DNA from: Kalmusia sp. IMI 367209
Lineage: Eukaryota > Ascomycota > Dothideomycetes > Pleosporales > Didymosphaeriaceae
Assembly: GCA_027946365.1 (NCBI GenBank)
Contig: JAPEUQ010000003.1
Location: forward strand, 2,418,001-2,482,000
DNA length: 64,000 nucleotides
Reading direction: 5' to 3'
Part shown: positions 32,760 through 44,828 of the stretch, one piece after another
Numbering within the stretch: position 1 is the first letter of the stretch
Layout of the letters: each line of letters begins with the position of its first letter
The notes under the pieces: generated by a model
Seen by the model: only the letters and a program-made list of their open reading frames with translations
Databases searched by the model: none
What the model was told of the DNA's origin: nothing
Translations under genes and position numbers: made by a program

Positions 32760-33282
32760 GCGGACGGAATTCCAAGGAGCGAACGGTAACTGGGATGGAC
32801 TGATATATGACTGGTGAATTTGCTGGTCTTTGGAGTAGTGACTGCAAGAATCAGGCATGGGATGTTGGGTATATGACCATAAGTACTAAAGTGCGCCAGG
32901 AAAGACGAGTGGCTGTAAGGATGGTCATTAGAGACAGTACAGCTGCAGTTGAGTATGGTCGAGGACTCACTCGATTGGGAAGTGAGAATCACTCAGGGTA
33001 GTAGGGGGGATATTTGACTGCGATAGCGAGCACAAAATGTGTTCAAACATACTCTATGCCATACCAAGCTACGCCTAAATGTCTAATTCCATCCAGTGGT
33101 ATCGTAGACAGTCCGCAGAGTCCCACATCAATCCCAACGCCAGCCACGCCATGCCCACGCCCCTTCAAATGCTGATCATGAACAGAAGAACAATGACTCG
33201 CCATGCAAACGCGGAAACGGGCCCAAGCCGACCACAAGACTTGACTATGTATCAAACAGTATCACCGGAAGTGTTCCGATTC
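32760..33282. other. Spacer between convergent genes
   Basis: 523 bases between the Dib1 and Sec1 stops. No coding signal seen. Confidence 0.6.
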
Positions 33283-35719
33283 TCACGATTTTGAAGAACC
33301 AAAGAAATGATGCTTCTTTTTCTTCTTCTCTTTCTCATCCTTACCATACTTCCCTGGTGGAGGCGGTGGTGTGGCTTGTCCCTGCGGCCTCGAATTAAGC
33401 GATATGTTAGCCATACCCGCTGTCGGCGGAGCATGGCCCCCAGGCCGCGATGGCAATCCGCCTGGTATATGTGGCCTACCCGGTGCACCAGGCTTTACAT
33501 TAGCAGGTGGTGGCGCAGGTTTTGGCGGCTCAGGCTTTTCGAACAAGTGCGCCGGTGCTTTTGGCGGTGGCTGGTCGGCCGGTAGTCGCAAGTTCCGTCG
33601 ATTCTGGCTCAAATCACCTATCTGACGTAGGTATAGGCCGGGATTTACCATGTGGGACGTAACGAGAAAAACATCCCTTGATGTCTTTTCTGAGATCTCA
33701 TAGCAGGCGCGGGCTTCGGAGTAGGTTGCACCGCCGGCCATGAAGACGATGATGCGCTGTCGCGGCTCGACGCTAGATAGCTTGGACTTGGCCCATGTCG
33801 GTTTGGCTGAGCGCAAGGATGCTGCGGGTGTATTATCTCCCATGCCTGCGTCATCTGGCGCGCCTTTGGTATAAGGAAAAATATCCTGAGGTACTCTGCC
33901 TAACACGTGCTCTTCTAATACCTCTTTTAGGACAGGTTCGTATCTGGATAGTGAGTATTCCTCAGCGTTCGGCGGAATCGTCTTGCGTGGGAACAGTGGA
34001 GGAAGTGGTTCCCGCTTGTCTTTGAGCGCTCGAGTGACGCGCGCACCAAGGAGGTCCAAATTATTGACGACAGCCCCATCCTGAGGAGGTAGTTGCGCGT
34101 GAAGAAGCAGTCTTTCGAGATCCACAGGTAGAACACCATCCCTATACAGTACGTACATTGCGATCAAACGCAACCGATCGCCGGGTGTCACGGCATCTTC
34201 ATCCAAGGTGCGAATGACCTGGTCCGCCATATTCTTGGCCTTCTTAAATTCTTCATCAAGCCCAGTGGCGAGACACTGCCCGATGTTAATGGTTGAGACC
34301 TGCTACACGAAAGGTGCTTACCTGTTCGACTGATGCTAGATCTGGGAGTTTCTGCTTCTGGAAAATGTTCATGCACTCTTGCGCCATGCTGATATTGAGC
34401 GAGTAAGCCTCCTTCGTCTGCTGGAACTGAGGAAGCCCAGCCATCATGTCTTTGATTGCATTCAAGCCATTCATGCCCGAAGCGTTGGCAGCATCTTGGT
34501 TTGTGAAATGAGGATTGTCTGCAATAAATCTCTGAAAGTCGGAAATCAATCGATCTATGGTGTCCTTCATATGTCGATGGCGGTACTCGACCCAGATTTT
34601 GTCCTTATCACTAATTTCCATATCCTTCTCTTCCTCTCCTGTTTCGGCGTCATTTACTACTGTCCTATAGATTACTTTGTCTCCCTCTTGTAGACGCAGT
34701 AGATCGTGCACCATTGCCTGATATGTGAATTCGTGTAGTAATGGGGCGAAAAGGTCCATGGAGCGATCAGTGATATAAAGGGCGCCACGGGGACGGTTCG
34801 ATTGCGGTGGGAAATCAGGATTGAATTGGGCATACATGTCGAGCTTATCTTGTGCAAATCGAGCAAGGTGTGAACAGAGGACACTGGCTTCGTGGGTAGG
34901 AGTGCGCGGTCGGTAGTAGCGAATGATCGGATATTCACCTAGGGCGACACAGACTCCAACAAGCTGCATGAATGTGAGCACAGAGACCAGAACATTGCGA
35001 GCGCTCATACCTTTTCGGCAACATCCTCCATGTGGTGTCTGACAAGGCTGTTGCAATCTGGGTGGAAAAGGATCGGGAAGCTCCAGGGATCTTTGAACGT
35101 GACGAGGTGCGATTCGCGCGGGTGGAAGTCTAGATGCATGACCTTGAATGAGCGGATTTGCTGCTGGGCCATTTGTGAGCGTTCCAAGCGCTCTCTAAGT
35201 GGACCGGCCGGCACTGTCCCTGTCAATGTACATCCCCCGAGCCAAGAATTGATGTTTGCATACGTGTGGTCCAAATCAAGAATGCCGCTTTGTACCTCTT
35301 TCGTTCAAAGTCTGCCATGATGCAATCTATTATGTGCGATTTCGGGGTGAGGAAGTAGACTGCGTCGGTATCGGGCTGCGCCTGGCGTCTGTCCTCGATG
35401 CGCTCGATGTCTGGCGCGTGTTAGGCACTGTTTGCTGAAACGAGCTTCAGCATACTTGTGATATTGGAGTCGAGGATATCATCTTCCTTGACCACATTGT
35501 CAATCAGCTTGCGGCTCTCCTCGTCGACGATCAGGACCTTCCACTGCGGGGGTCAGGGTTAGCATTGGGCGCGCAATTGGAGGGGGGTCGCATACGTCTC
35601 CACGAGTGGTATTGCGGATGGTGGTGAGGATAACTGAGGGCCATATCAGTGATGCCAATATGCGTAGGAATACGGAGAAGCGTACGGTCCCGCTGGATGT
35701 CTATCATCGAGACACCCAT
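33283..35719 (-). CDS. SEC1: Sec1 (Sec1/Munc18 exocytic SNARE regulator)
   Basis: Seven exons: 35719-35686, 35633-35596, 35543-35456, 35410-35264, 35219-35011, 34963-34322, 34275-33283; 716 residues. Domain 1 is clear across five small exons (MGVSMIDIQRD, GDWKVLIVDEESRKLIDNVVKEDDI, NIERIEDRR, FHPRESHLVTFKDPWSFPIL), then VALGEYPIIRYYRPR, GALYITDRSMDLFAPLLHEFTYQAM and the late RIIVFMAGGATYSEARACYE. SM proteins clamp syntaxin/SNARE complexes; Sec1 acts with Sso1/2, Sec9 and the exocyst at the plasma membrane. The last 110 residues are Pro-rich with a polybasic KDEKEKKKKKHH end, likely disordered and possibly membrane-binding. It is head-to-head with SUV3, with 355 bases between starts. Confidence 0.95.
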
Positions 35720-36074
35720 GATGGCGGGGTTGTGACAGCCTGTGCTGCCCAGCTAGAACACGTCTGGTAGGCCAAGAAGCTACAGCGGGGTTGTGTAGAG
35801 CGCGGAACGGCGGTCCGAGAGCGTAATGACGGTGGGCGGGCGAGTAGAGGGAGAGGCAGCGCTGAAGCGTCGAGGGCGATGTCGTGTCTCGAGGGAGAGC
35901 GGGCGTCGGCGAGGGCGAGTACACCTCCGACGGGCGACGCTTGGCTTGGACATTTTTGTAGCATTGACGTCGTCGCACCTGCACCGAATACAGCACGCGC
36001 ATTGGCGCCCGTCCTCGAATGCGCGCCGTCCTCCGAAGATACTGAGTTTCCAATCATTTGTGTGTGCACCTGGG
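35720..36074. promoter_or_regulatory. Divergent promoter region, SEC1 and SUV3
   Basis: 355 bases, GC-rich, with open frames on both strands that are extensions of the neighbours without conserved residues. Presumed shared promoter. Confidence 0.5.
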
Positions 36075-38593
36075 ATGCCTGCGCTCCCGCCACGGCGCAC
36101 CTCGCTGTGTCTCTTCTGCGCATTCGCCGCCAGAAACCGTCCCGCGCCCCAGCGCCTTCTTCCTCTTACCCAAGCTGCTCATCGGACTGGAGGATATGGC
36201 AAAGAATCTAGCCCTAGGCGGCGGTACAACTTTGTTGACAGACAGGACCTCATTGGAAAGGTGAGTCAGGCAATCATTGCAGATGAGCAGCTGCTAAGAG
36301 GAAGCAGAATGTATTCAATCCGCTCTCGAGGATCGGTCCTGGACATGCGCCTTTCTTTCAATCAGTCCGCGACCAGATGGGGAGGCTAAAAGCACAACTC
36401 ATGGAACCCGAATTCCTCGAGAGTCTACAGCTGGATTGCGAGAGCTTTGATAAAGAGTGGCTTACTTTCGAACGCTCCATCAGCCTGTGGATCAAGCAAG
36501 CATCACCCGAGCTGGTCAGCCTCGCCCGAGAAGCCGGAGGTCACAACAATCTCAAAAAGAAAAAGCTCGAAGACCGGTTGCGGTACTTGTTCTATGCTCA
36601 AGCGTGCGGTGGACGTTTCACAAAGGCAGAGCTGGACAACCAGAAAGAGGTGGCAGACCTGCGCTATCCAGCCGAGTGGTATCCCGCGACGAGGGAGATC
36701 CCGCGGACAGTACATCTCCATGTTGGTCCAACCAACTCGGGAAAAACGTACCATGCTCTGAAGAGATTGGAAGAGGCGGAGAGAGGAATCTATTTGGGGC
36801 CTCTGCGACTACTTGCTCACGAAGTCTACACGCGCCTGAACGCGAAAGGCAAGGCGTGCGCATTGGTGACCGGGGAGGAGCAGCGCGTTCCCGAAGGCGA
36901 AGTGAACATGTGGAGTTGTACAGTGGAGATGGCGCCCCTCAATACGCCCCTGGATGTCGCCGTCATCGACGAAATCCAGATGATCAACCACACGGATCGG
37001 GGTTGGGCATGGACGTCAGCCTTTCTAGGACTCCAGGCCCGGGAGATCCACCTTTGCGGCGAGGCACGAACAGTTCCTCTGATCCGCGAATTGTGTGCTC
37101 TTGTCGGCGACAAGGTGGAGGTGCATGAATATGAACGTCTTACTCCTCTCAAAGTGGGAAAGGGGAGTTTGAAAGGCAATCTCAACAATCTTGAGAAAGG
37201 CGATTGTATTGTTGCTTTTTCTGTTCTCGGACTCCATGCCTTGCGGCGAGAAGTCGAGACGAAGACTGGTAAGAAGTGTGCCATCGTTTATGGAAGTTTA
37301 CCACCAGAGACCAGAGCTCAACAGGCACGTCTTTTCAATGATCCTAACAACGATTATGACTTCTTGGTCGCCAGCGATGCTGTTGGTATGGGCCTGAACC
37401 TAAGTATCAAGCGTGTCATCTTCGAGTCTACCATGAAGAACAATGGTTCGCGGTTGGCACCCCTCATGGTGTCTGAGATCAAACAGATCGGAGGTCGTGC
37501 GGGTCGCTATAGATCTGCGCACCAAGCGGTCACAGAGGATGTTAAGACCAAGCCCGCCTCCATAGCGGACCCGACTATTGGATTGGACGATGCAAGGGGA
37601 GATGATGTCGAACAAAAGGAAGCTCGATCACCACCTGTGGGTATTGTTACCACTCTAGACCGGCTGGATTTCGACTACTTGAAATCGGCCATGAATCGTG
37701 AGCCAGAGCCGATTGAGACCGCGGGTCTATTCCCTCCAGCGCTGATCGTGGAGCGATTCGCAAATTACTTTCCACCAGGCACGCCTTTCAGCTACATCAT
37801 GTTACGTCTCCATGAGATCTCTGTTGTTCACCCGCGCTTTCACCTCTGCACCCTGAAAGATCAACTTGCAATAGCGGACGAGATCCATACAGTACAAAAC
37901 CTATCCATCGCAGATCGCATCATGATCTGTGCAGCTCCGACAAACATGAGAGATGAGGGCGAGCGCAAATTTCTACGTACGCTAGCCGAGTGCATCGCAG
38001 ACAACAGCACAGGTGACCTCCTCAAGTTGCCTAATCTCCCACTCGAAGTACTAGACGAAAAGCCCACCGCCGAACGGAAATACTTGTACAGCCTTGAGCA
38101 GCTGCATAAAATGATTGTTGCGTATCTATGGCTTAGCTACCGATTTCCTCATGTCTTCACTACGCGAGCGCTTGCCAATCATGTCAAGCAATTGACTGAA
38201 GATGCTATCGAACGCACGCTGATGGAGTTCTCATGGTCCAATGTGGCAAAGGAGAAGAGAAGAGCACAGCGGCAGGAGGTTATGCGCGAATTGAAAGAGC
38301 AGGAGAGGGCTACTGCACTAGAAGGGAAGGCACGGCAGAGTAATGTCACCGCTAGATTTCCGGAAGAGGTTCGCGACGTCTTAAACGACGAGACGTCGTT
38401 TGCCGAATCCGAAGCTTTAAGCGACGATGAGGGTAGGTTTCCTACCGAAGAGCTTGAGCTCAATCCTCCTGCGTCTGAGGAGCAGCCTCAGGAACGTGCG
38501 CAGAAGTTGCCTCGAAAATCCAGAGATGTCCTTGGAAGATCGATGGCCTCTATTAATGTCGATAAGTCTGGCGTTCCGCGGCAGAGGCTATAA
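36075..38593 (+). CDS. SUV3: Mitochondrial ATP-dependent RNA helicase Suv3
   Basis: Exons 36075-36260 and 36308-38593 give 823 residues. The N-terminus (MPALPPRRTSLCLFCAFAARNR) is Arg-rich, without acids, as expected of a mitochondrial presequence. The helicase core has motif I GPTNSGKT (about residues 202-209), DEIQ as the Walker B box, SDAVGMGLNL and QIGGRAGRYRS (motif VI). The C-terminal Suv3 domain (FANYFPPGTPFSYIMLRLHEI, MICAAPTNMRD) follows. With an RNase II-type nuclease it forms the mitochondrial degradosome. I set the acceptor at 36307 because it gives a 47-base intron and keeps KNVFNPLSRIGPGHAPFF in frame; acceptors 3 or 9 bases earlier would add one or three residues. The C-terminal 120 residues are charged and disordered. 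Confidence 0.93.
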
Positions 38594-38823
38594 GAAATAC
38601 TTGTAAGGTTTTGTACTATATAGCATTTAAGGCGTACATACCGGAGCATCCTGGCGTTCTAAATACCACACCTTCATATGCAAGACTCCACAGCTGGTCA
38701 GAAGCACGACTAGTAATTACCTCTTAGACTTGTATAATACGAGAAACTTAGCAACTACATTCTGTTTCAATCCTCGTCCCGGCCCAGTCCAGAACCTTTT
38801 CCTCTTTCATCCTTAATCAACAC

Positions 38824-39414
38824 TCAGCATGAACCCCCAACCCACTCCGCGCCTCCATTCGCACCCACTACACTCCTTGTCACCCACCTCGTCTTCTCAC
38901 TTACAAGGCACCCCACTATATCTGCCACATCCTCTGCGTCCCCCATCCTCTCGCCCTCAACAATCCTCGCCTTTCCCAGCCTCTCTTTCTTTAGCGCTTC
39001 AACGGCGGCCGCAGGGTAGCTCCGCAGCCCCAGCGTGTCAGTCAACCCCACGCTCACCGCATTCACGGTCGTCCTGGGAGCCGCCAGCGGCAACTCGATC
39101 GCCCAAGCGCGCGCGAGGCTCTCCAATCCTGCGTTTGTGGCGTTGAAGATGGAGGACCCAGGGGGAGGGGAGAGGAGGGAGGTTATGTCTGCTGCTACGC
39201 CTTTGAGCTTCGGCGGTTTTTCGCCACGAAGATGGCTGGGTGTGTTCAAGGCGTGGTAGAGGTCATTGATTGTATGAGAGAGCATTTCGAACTCGTGTGT
39301 AGAATGGGGGTTTGAGTAGTTTCTGAGGATGGAGCAGCCGCGTGTGGCGAGGTGGAGGGAGATTGCGCGGCCGATGCCTTTTGTTGCTCCGCTGAAGAAT
39401 GTTAGGCTGTGTTG
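38824..39414 (-). pseudogene. Short-chain dehydrogenase relic lacking its catalytic core
   Basis: An open frame of 196 codons without an ATG before the nucleotide-binding motif. It starts with LTFFSGATKGIGRAISLHLA, a normal SDR TGxxxGIG dinucleotide motif in modified form. It then jumps from LKGVAADITS straight to SSIFNATNAGLESLARAWAIELP. In a normal SDR about 60-80 residues with the NNAG strand, the catalytic Ser and the YxxxK lie between. Here NATNAGLES takes the place of YxxSKxALE, so Tyr and Lys are absent. The end (RTTVNAVSVGLTDT, VVGANGG) is SDR-like. The nearest ATG is at 39285, after the NAD motif, and no upstream exon with a clean donor was found. I take it for a decayed gene, though an unseen first exon is possible. 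Confidence 0.6.
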
Positions 39415-40219
39415 CTAGGTGGTAGAGCTTTGGGATATTAGGGATTGGCAGGGTCTGTCATGGGGGCCGGGTGGAGGTGTACGAAGGTCGGGATGAGTAT
39501 CTATGAAGAAATTCAATTACGCATAGCAACGGCCATATCGAACAGAGAATGATAGAGAGAATCAATTTGAGATACAATGCTCGGAATTCTTACTTTACAA
39601 TAGCTAGTTTACCCTTCAAATCCTGCTCTTGGAGCTTGGGTGCTTCAGGTTAGTAGTCCACCATTGATGCAGCAGTATGATATCCAGATCAAACGGAACC
39701 GGAGCGTGGATATCAAATGATGAATTCAACATGTCGGCTTTATTGTTTCTTATATTCTCTACACATTCGGTGCTTCTGTTCCTCATAGCACCAGCTGAAT
39801 GGTGAAGCTGCCAGTCCCCACGTCATAGGCGGTAGCCCAGACGGGTCCCTCAGCGCCACGAACGCACATGTTCTGGGCTGCATGCTGTAGCTACGCATCG
39901 GCGGAAATCTAGCTTCAGCATCGTCGCAAAAGGCTCACCATCGGTTTGAAGCCTTGTAGACATTTAGGGGTGGATTGCCAGCGACACGTGAGGCTTATCC
40001 TAAACGGGTCTTAGTGAAATGAGCGTGGGCAAACCCAAAGAGCCGGCGCTTCCGGAAGCACGCCAGTCGTCACCAACCCCGAGCTCGTCCTCCTCACATT
40101 CTCACCACCACGACGCTGCGCACCGAGCTCTAGTCTTAGTAGAGCATACCTACCATTCCGCCGGTCGCGATCCTGTACTCGGCAGATCCCACATTCCAGA
40201 GCCCCCTTCCACCGCCGCT
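39415..40219. other. Intergenic, no supported gene
   Basis: About 800 bases, AT-rich at 39480-39780. The last 200 bases are open in frame with the Kei1 start (from 40019) but are Ser/His-rich and not conserved, so I treat them as leader. Confidence 0.5.
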
Positions 40220-41276
40220 ATGGCGCCTTCGCAGCTCTTCGAGCTGCCCCGGCCAAAGGTATTGCCTACCGATTTCTTTTCACGGTTGTCGCCCGAAGCC
40301 ACAACGTACTAATGTATAGCAGAAATTCTTCCAGAAAATGTCCCTACGGACTGGCGCCGAAATCATCACTTTCCTACAGGTCATTAACAAAGTCTCCGGC
40401 CTATACGGGCTACTCGCACTCCTGACAGGCGCCGCCATCGACGGATGGCAGCTGTCTATGTACCTCTACTCAACTATCCTGCTCCTCGCCACCGTCTACC
40501 TATACAAACACATCCGTTTACAAAGTCCTTTCGAGAGCTTGTTGCTCGCGCATCTCTACGCGCTCGATTCGGTTGTCAATGCGCTTTATACCGCCTTTTT
40601 CGGCTTTATATGGTTCTACACGCTCGCGAATCATCCCGATGGGGGCGACAATGCCGTTGCTCCGGGCGTGGCAGAGAATGCCGGCTTCACGAGTCCGAAG
40701 TTCAACGTCAGCGAGGTCAATGTTGTTGCTGAGCCTGCCGGTGGTCTTAAGGCGGGACAAAACGCTGTGGCTGTTGGACAGGGTAGCTCAAGCGGGTCTG
40801 CGCCGGGGCTCGGCGGCGCTGTCTTCCAGACCAGCAGTATCATGAGCATCTCGCTCATCTCGGGCTTCTGGGCGCTCCGCGTCTACTTCGTCTTCGTCAT
40901 GCTGGCTTTCGCGCGCCAGTGCCTCCGTCAGCACATCGCTGCCAACGTTTCCTCCGCCGCTTGGTACAACAACGATTCGCAGACACCGCAGAACCTTGCT
41001 GAGAACCCGTTCCAGGAGGGTAAAGAAGGAGGGTATGGACTGCGTGGTAAGGTCGGTAGGATCATGTTAAGCGGTGCGCCGCAGTACTGGCTAGGTTCCG
41101 AAGAGGACGACACATGGATGCGTGGTGTTGGTGGAAAATTCAGGAAGAGTGGAGCGTCAGAACAGCCCATTGGCTTGGGCGAGAGGGAGCGGAGACGGAG
41201 AAGTGGAACCGGACCACCTGCTCCGCCGCGTGAAATGAGGCCACCACAGCTTGCCGATTTGCAGGAGGTGCGGTGA
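40220..41276 (+). CDS. KEI1: Kei1, regulatory subunit of inositol phosphorylceramide synthase
   Basis: Exons 40220-40258 and 40323-41276 (64-base intron) give 330 residues. After PKKFFQKMSLRTGAEIITFLQVINKVSGLYGLLALLTG comes the typical set of four membrane helices (QLSMYLYSTILLLATVYLY, SLLLAHLYALDSVVNALYTAFFGFIWFYTLA, and a later ISLISGFWALRVYFVFVMLAFARQCLRQ). Then comes a cytosolic tail with NPFQEGKEGGYGLRGKVGRIML and QYWLG. The match is to the fungal Kei1 family (DUF1753). Kei1 pairs with Aur1 in the Golgi to make inositol phosphorylceramide. The intron acceptor could be 3 bases earlier. An in-frame ATG at 40019 would add 67 Ser/Pro/His-rich residues. Confidence 0.92.
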
Positions 41277-41884
41277 GAGATGGATGTGAATGATCGTCTC
41301 TCTCCCTCATCTTCTGGCGGATATCGACCCTTCTAGCGAAGCCTGGAAGAAGGGTGTAATGAAGTAGTCTGGCGTTCAAGCGAAGAAACGTTGATGTTCG
41401 ATCGGCATTGGGAATGTACAACAGGAGGAACTTGGAGTCTGGGACGAGTCTGGAATTATGGGTCAAAGTCGCATCGCGACTATTCTTCAGTTTATATCCC
41501 CTTGTAGCAACGTACATAGCATAGCGTTGCTTCACAATCACATACGTTTATTGATCTATGCTCATAGATCTCTTCACATTTAACACCATACTAGCAGAAC
41601 ACTATTCATTGGTTTGTTTACACCGAAACCAGCTAAGTATACACATAGGGAGAATGGTAGGAATGCGGGGCTGAGTCGGCGCTATCTGAAGGTAGTAAGC
41701 CGGACGAAGTAAGGATGGTCGTTCTCCACATTAACTGCGCCTACGGATCCTCTACCACGCAGGGCAAACTGGCCGACTGCCCCTCTAGAATCCAGCATCT
41801 CTCTTCTTATTCTACTCTTCCAACTTTCCATCTCTCACTGAACGTCTAAACCAATATTAATTTCGTCGTTCATAGACACTAACT
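41277..41884. other. Intergenic, 3' flank of Kei1 and promoter of the glycosidase
   Basis: 608 bases, no coding signal. 41790-41884 is pyrimidine-rich, as expected just upstream of a fungal start. Confidence 0.55.
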
Positions 41885-43948
41885 ATGGCACAATACCCCC
41901 GTCCCGACTGGGAACGTCCCAACCTCAACTGGCAATCCCTCAACGGTCCTTGGTCTTTCATATTCGACGATAACGATGTTGGGCTGGTCCAAGGCTGGCA
42001 CTTGAATGGCCTACCGGAGGAGGTTTCCGTTGACCCCTCGCTCACTAACACCGCCTCTGAATCCAACAAGGAGAGCGAAAGCATCACGGCGAAGATCGCG
42101 GGAGATACGCAAGAGTTACTCAAAGGGAACCTGTTCAAATCTGCCGGCGCAGCCAAGCACACAAAAAAAGATATCGAAGTCCCGTATGTGTGGCAGTGTC
42201 CTGCGTCAGGGATAGAGGAGAAGGGTGTGCACGAGGTATTTTGGTACGAGCGAGATATTTCCGATTTGAGGAGCCAAGGGGAGAAAGAGAGGGGCGATAG
42301 GGTACTGTTGCGGTTCGGGGCTGTGGATTACGAAGCTAAGGTCTGGGTTGATGGGCACTTTGTCGGGGGGCATAGAGGTGGTCATGTCCCGTTTTCCATC
42401 GATGTCACGGATTCGTTCTCTGTGTCCACGGGGACGACGAAGCATCGCGTTACGATCAGGGTGTATGATTCTGCGTACGATTTAACACAGCCCAGGGGAA
42501 AGCAGTACTGGGGCGCGCAACCTGAGAGTATCTTTTACACGCCGAGTGGGGGCATTTGGCAGAGTGTGTGGACGGAGGTTGTGCCGCGGGTGCGTATCGG
42601 AGATTCAAGTGATGGCACAGTGCTAAGGAGTGATGGGATCGAAGATGGTAAGTTGAAGGCTAGTCTACGCGTTTTGGGTAGGCCGGCGGGTTGGAAGTAC
42701 AGTGTTGGTATCGAAGTTAAACTCGGCGATTTGTCCGTCAGTTCGACGGCTAAAATAGATCTTCCGCGGGAAACGGATCTTGTATCTTTTGAGGCGGACA
42801 TGCGGCTTTCCTCCGATCAGATTTCGAAACTCGGCCCTTATATCCTGGAGAAGGCGCCGATTAAAGAGGAGACAGCATGGCTGGAGAACGTAGCGCTTTG
42901 GTCACCCGAACATCCCACCCTTTACACGCTCATACTCCACGTATACGACACCACTGGCACACAAGTAGATACGATCACTACGACGACCGGCATGCGCAAA
43001 ATCTCATGGCACGACTCCGCGTTCAGACTCAACAACAGACCCTACTTCCAAGCCCTGTTCCTCGACCAAGGATACTGGCCCTCCACATTCATGACGCCAC
43101 CCTCCCCGGAAGCTCTGAAATACGACATTGAACTCAGCAAGAAGATGGGATTCAACGGCTGCCGTAAGCACCAAAAGGTCGAGGACCCCATATTCCTTTA
43201 CCACGCCGATCGCCTTGGGTTCCTCGTCTGGGGCGAAATGGCAAACGCGTACCGCTTCTCTGCGCAATACGTAGAACGATTCGACGCCGAGTGGCGCGAG
43301 GCAGTTTTAAGAGATGTAAATCGCCCCTGCATCGTAGCGTGGACGCCCGTGAACGAGAGCTGGGCGTACACCAGCCTGAAAGACAATGCCGAGCAGAGGA
43401 ACCATATACGGAGTTTGTACTCCGCGACGAAAACGATCGATCCAAGTAGGCCGATTAACGATAACTGTGGTTGGGAACACGTGAAGACTGATTTGACGAC
43501 GTTCCATGACTACTCCGACGGTGAGAAGTTGACGGATACCTGTAAGTCACTCGATGGTATATTATCGCCCAAGTCGGACCGTCCAATCTTCCTGCAAGCG
43601 ATTCCTGAAAAGCAAGACGAAGGGTCAAGGCATAAAGAGGGCGCGCCAGTTATTTGTACGGAGTTCGGTGGGATCAATATCGCAAGGGACACTTCTACTT
43701 CTGGTGAAAGAGACTGGGGTTATACTACGGCTTCTGATCCTAAAGACCTCCTGAAGAGGATTGAGACGATGATGAGGGGTATCGTTGAGGGCGGGCATAT
43801 TTGTGGGTTTGTTTACACACAGCTCACGGATATTGAGCAGGAAGTCAATGGATTGTATACACCAGACCGAAAGGAAAAGTTGGACGCCGCTGAGGTCAAA
43901 AAGATTGTGGAAGGTGTGAAGGCGCATTATGAGGGTTTGCAGAAATAA
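41885..43948 (+). CDS. Glycoside hydrolase family 2 protein, intracellular
   Basis: A single uninterrupted exon of 687 codons. The N-terminal sugar-binding domain (YPRPDWERPNLNWQSLNGPWSF, EVPYVWQCPASGI, FWYERDI, LLRFGAVDYEAKVWVDGHFVGGHRGGHVPFSIDVTD) is typical of GH2. It is followed by the immunoglobulin-like sandwich and the TIM barrel (NRPYFQALFLDQGYWP, KKMGFNGCRKHQKVEDPIFLYHADRLGFLVWGEM). The acid/base Glu is in WTPVNESW and the nucleophile Glu in VICTEFGGI, so both catalytic residues are present. There is no signal peptide, so it should act in the cytosol. GH2 includes beta-galactosidases, glucuronidases and mannosidases; the substrate cannot be told from sequence. An insert of about 45 residues (42020-42160) separates the first strands. 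Confidence 0.92.
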   Translation: MAQYPRPDWERPNLNWQSLNGPWSFIFDDNDVGLVQGWHLNGLPEEVSVDPSLTNTASESNKESESITAKIAGDTQELLKGNLFKSAGAAKHTKKDIEVPYVWQCPASGIEEKGVHEVFWYERDISDLRSQGEKERGDRVLLRFGAVDYEAKVWVDGHFVGGHRGGHVPFSIDVTDSFSVSTGTTKHRVTIRVYDSAYDLTQPRGKQYWGAQPESIFYTPSGGIWQSVWTEVVPRVRIGDSSDGTVLRSDGIEDGKLKASLRVLGRPAGWKYSVGIEVKLGDLSVSSTAKIDLPRETDLVSFEADMRLSSDQISKLGPYILEKAPIKEETAWLENVALWSPEHPTLYTLILHVYDTTGTQVDTITTTTGMRKISWHDSAFRLNNRPYFQALFLDQGYWPSTFMTPPSPEALKYDIELSKKMGFNGCRKHQKVEDPIFLYHADRLGFLVWGEMANAYRFSAQYVERFDAEWREAVLRDVNRPCIVAWTPVNESWAYTSLKDNAEQRNHIRSLYSATKTIDPSRPINDNCGWEHVKTDLTTFHDYSDGEKLTDTCKSLDGILSPKSDRPIFLQAIPEKQDEGSRHKEGAPVICTEFGGINIARDTSTSGERDWGYTTASDPKDLLKRIETMMRGIVEGGHICGFVYTQLTDIEQEVNGLYTPDRKEKLDAAEVKKIVEGVKAHYEGLQK

Positions 43949-44828
43949 AGTGTTGGTGATGGAGACGTGAGTAGCTGACCAGAGAACACACGCTACGTAA
44001 AACCATATACACAGTATGTATAGTTTCTGTTCAAGCAATGTCGCACTGTCGCACGCTCCCTTGATATTCTAGCTAGAGAGAACATCTATTAGTCTGCCTA
44101 CGTGTCCTGATTATTTACATCTAGCTACGTATGCCTTTTGCGCAGTCAACACCAGCATAGAAAGTATTCAAGAAGTTAATTTTCGAACGAGGGTTGACAT
44201 GTCTCGTAGCAAATGAAGACGTTCAAGGGCTTCCTCTTACGCGACGGGTGAATGATTGTCCTAAGCTAAGCGAAACTTCCTGTTTGGGCAGCTATTCTGC
44301 TGGTCGTGGGTTGCGGCGGAGACTTACTTTTGCCGTGGAACTCGTGCTTTCCCACTATCCACCAATGCGTCTTGATTGATGAATGACTTGATGAATGACT
44401 TATCAACAAATACATATAAAATTTTTGAGATCAATTGGGGAGCGGCAAACTTTAACGTCACTCAAACAATACGAAATAATATTCGGCATGGATTGCTGGT
44501 GTGAAAGATTAAAGACGATCGGTCTATGACGTTATGGTGTTGGCTCTGTTCGTCTAACAAAAGTCAGGATTCGATTTTTTTGACCTCTAAGCAATACCCA
44601 AAACCGGGTTATAGAGTATGCGAATAGAAATCTTCTTGAACTCCCTGCGTTTAAGCTCTTCACATATATAGCATTACCACACCAGCTCATACATAACGCA
44701 CAATATTAAGCGAGCAGCATGTATAGCCCATGCTTGCAAGCTCAAGAGGTCAAGTCGACTATGTATCTCCAGGACTAAAAGATGAGTGTGAAAACCTGCA
44801 GCTTTCTGGAACAATTCAACGCCTCTCG
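43949..44828. other. Spacer between convergent genes
   Basis: 880 bases, AT-rich from 44380. No gene, repeat or RNA feature recognised. Confidence 0.55.

Noticed and set aside
40019..40219. Longer N-terminus for Kei1
   Set aside because: In frame but Ser/Pro/His-rich, unlike the family, whose proteins start close to the first helix; kept only as an alternative.
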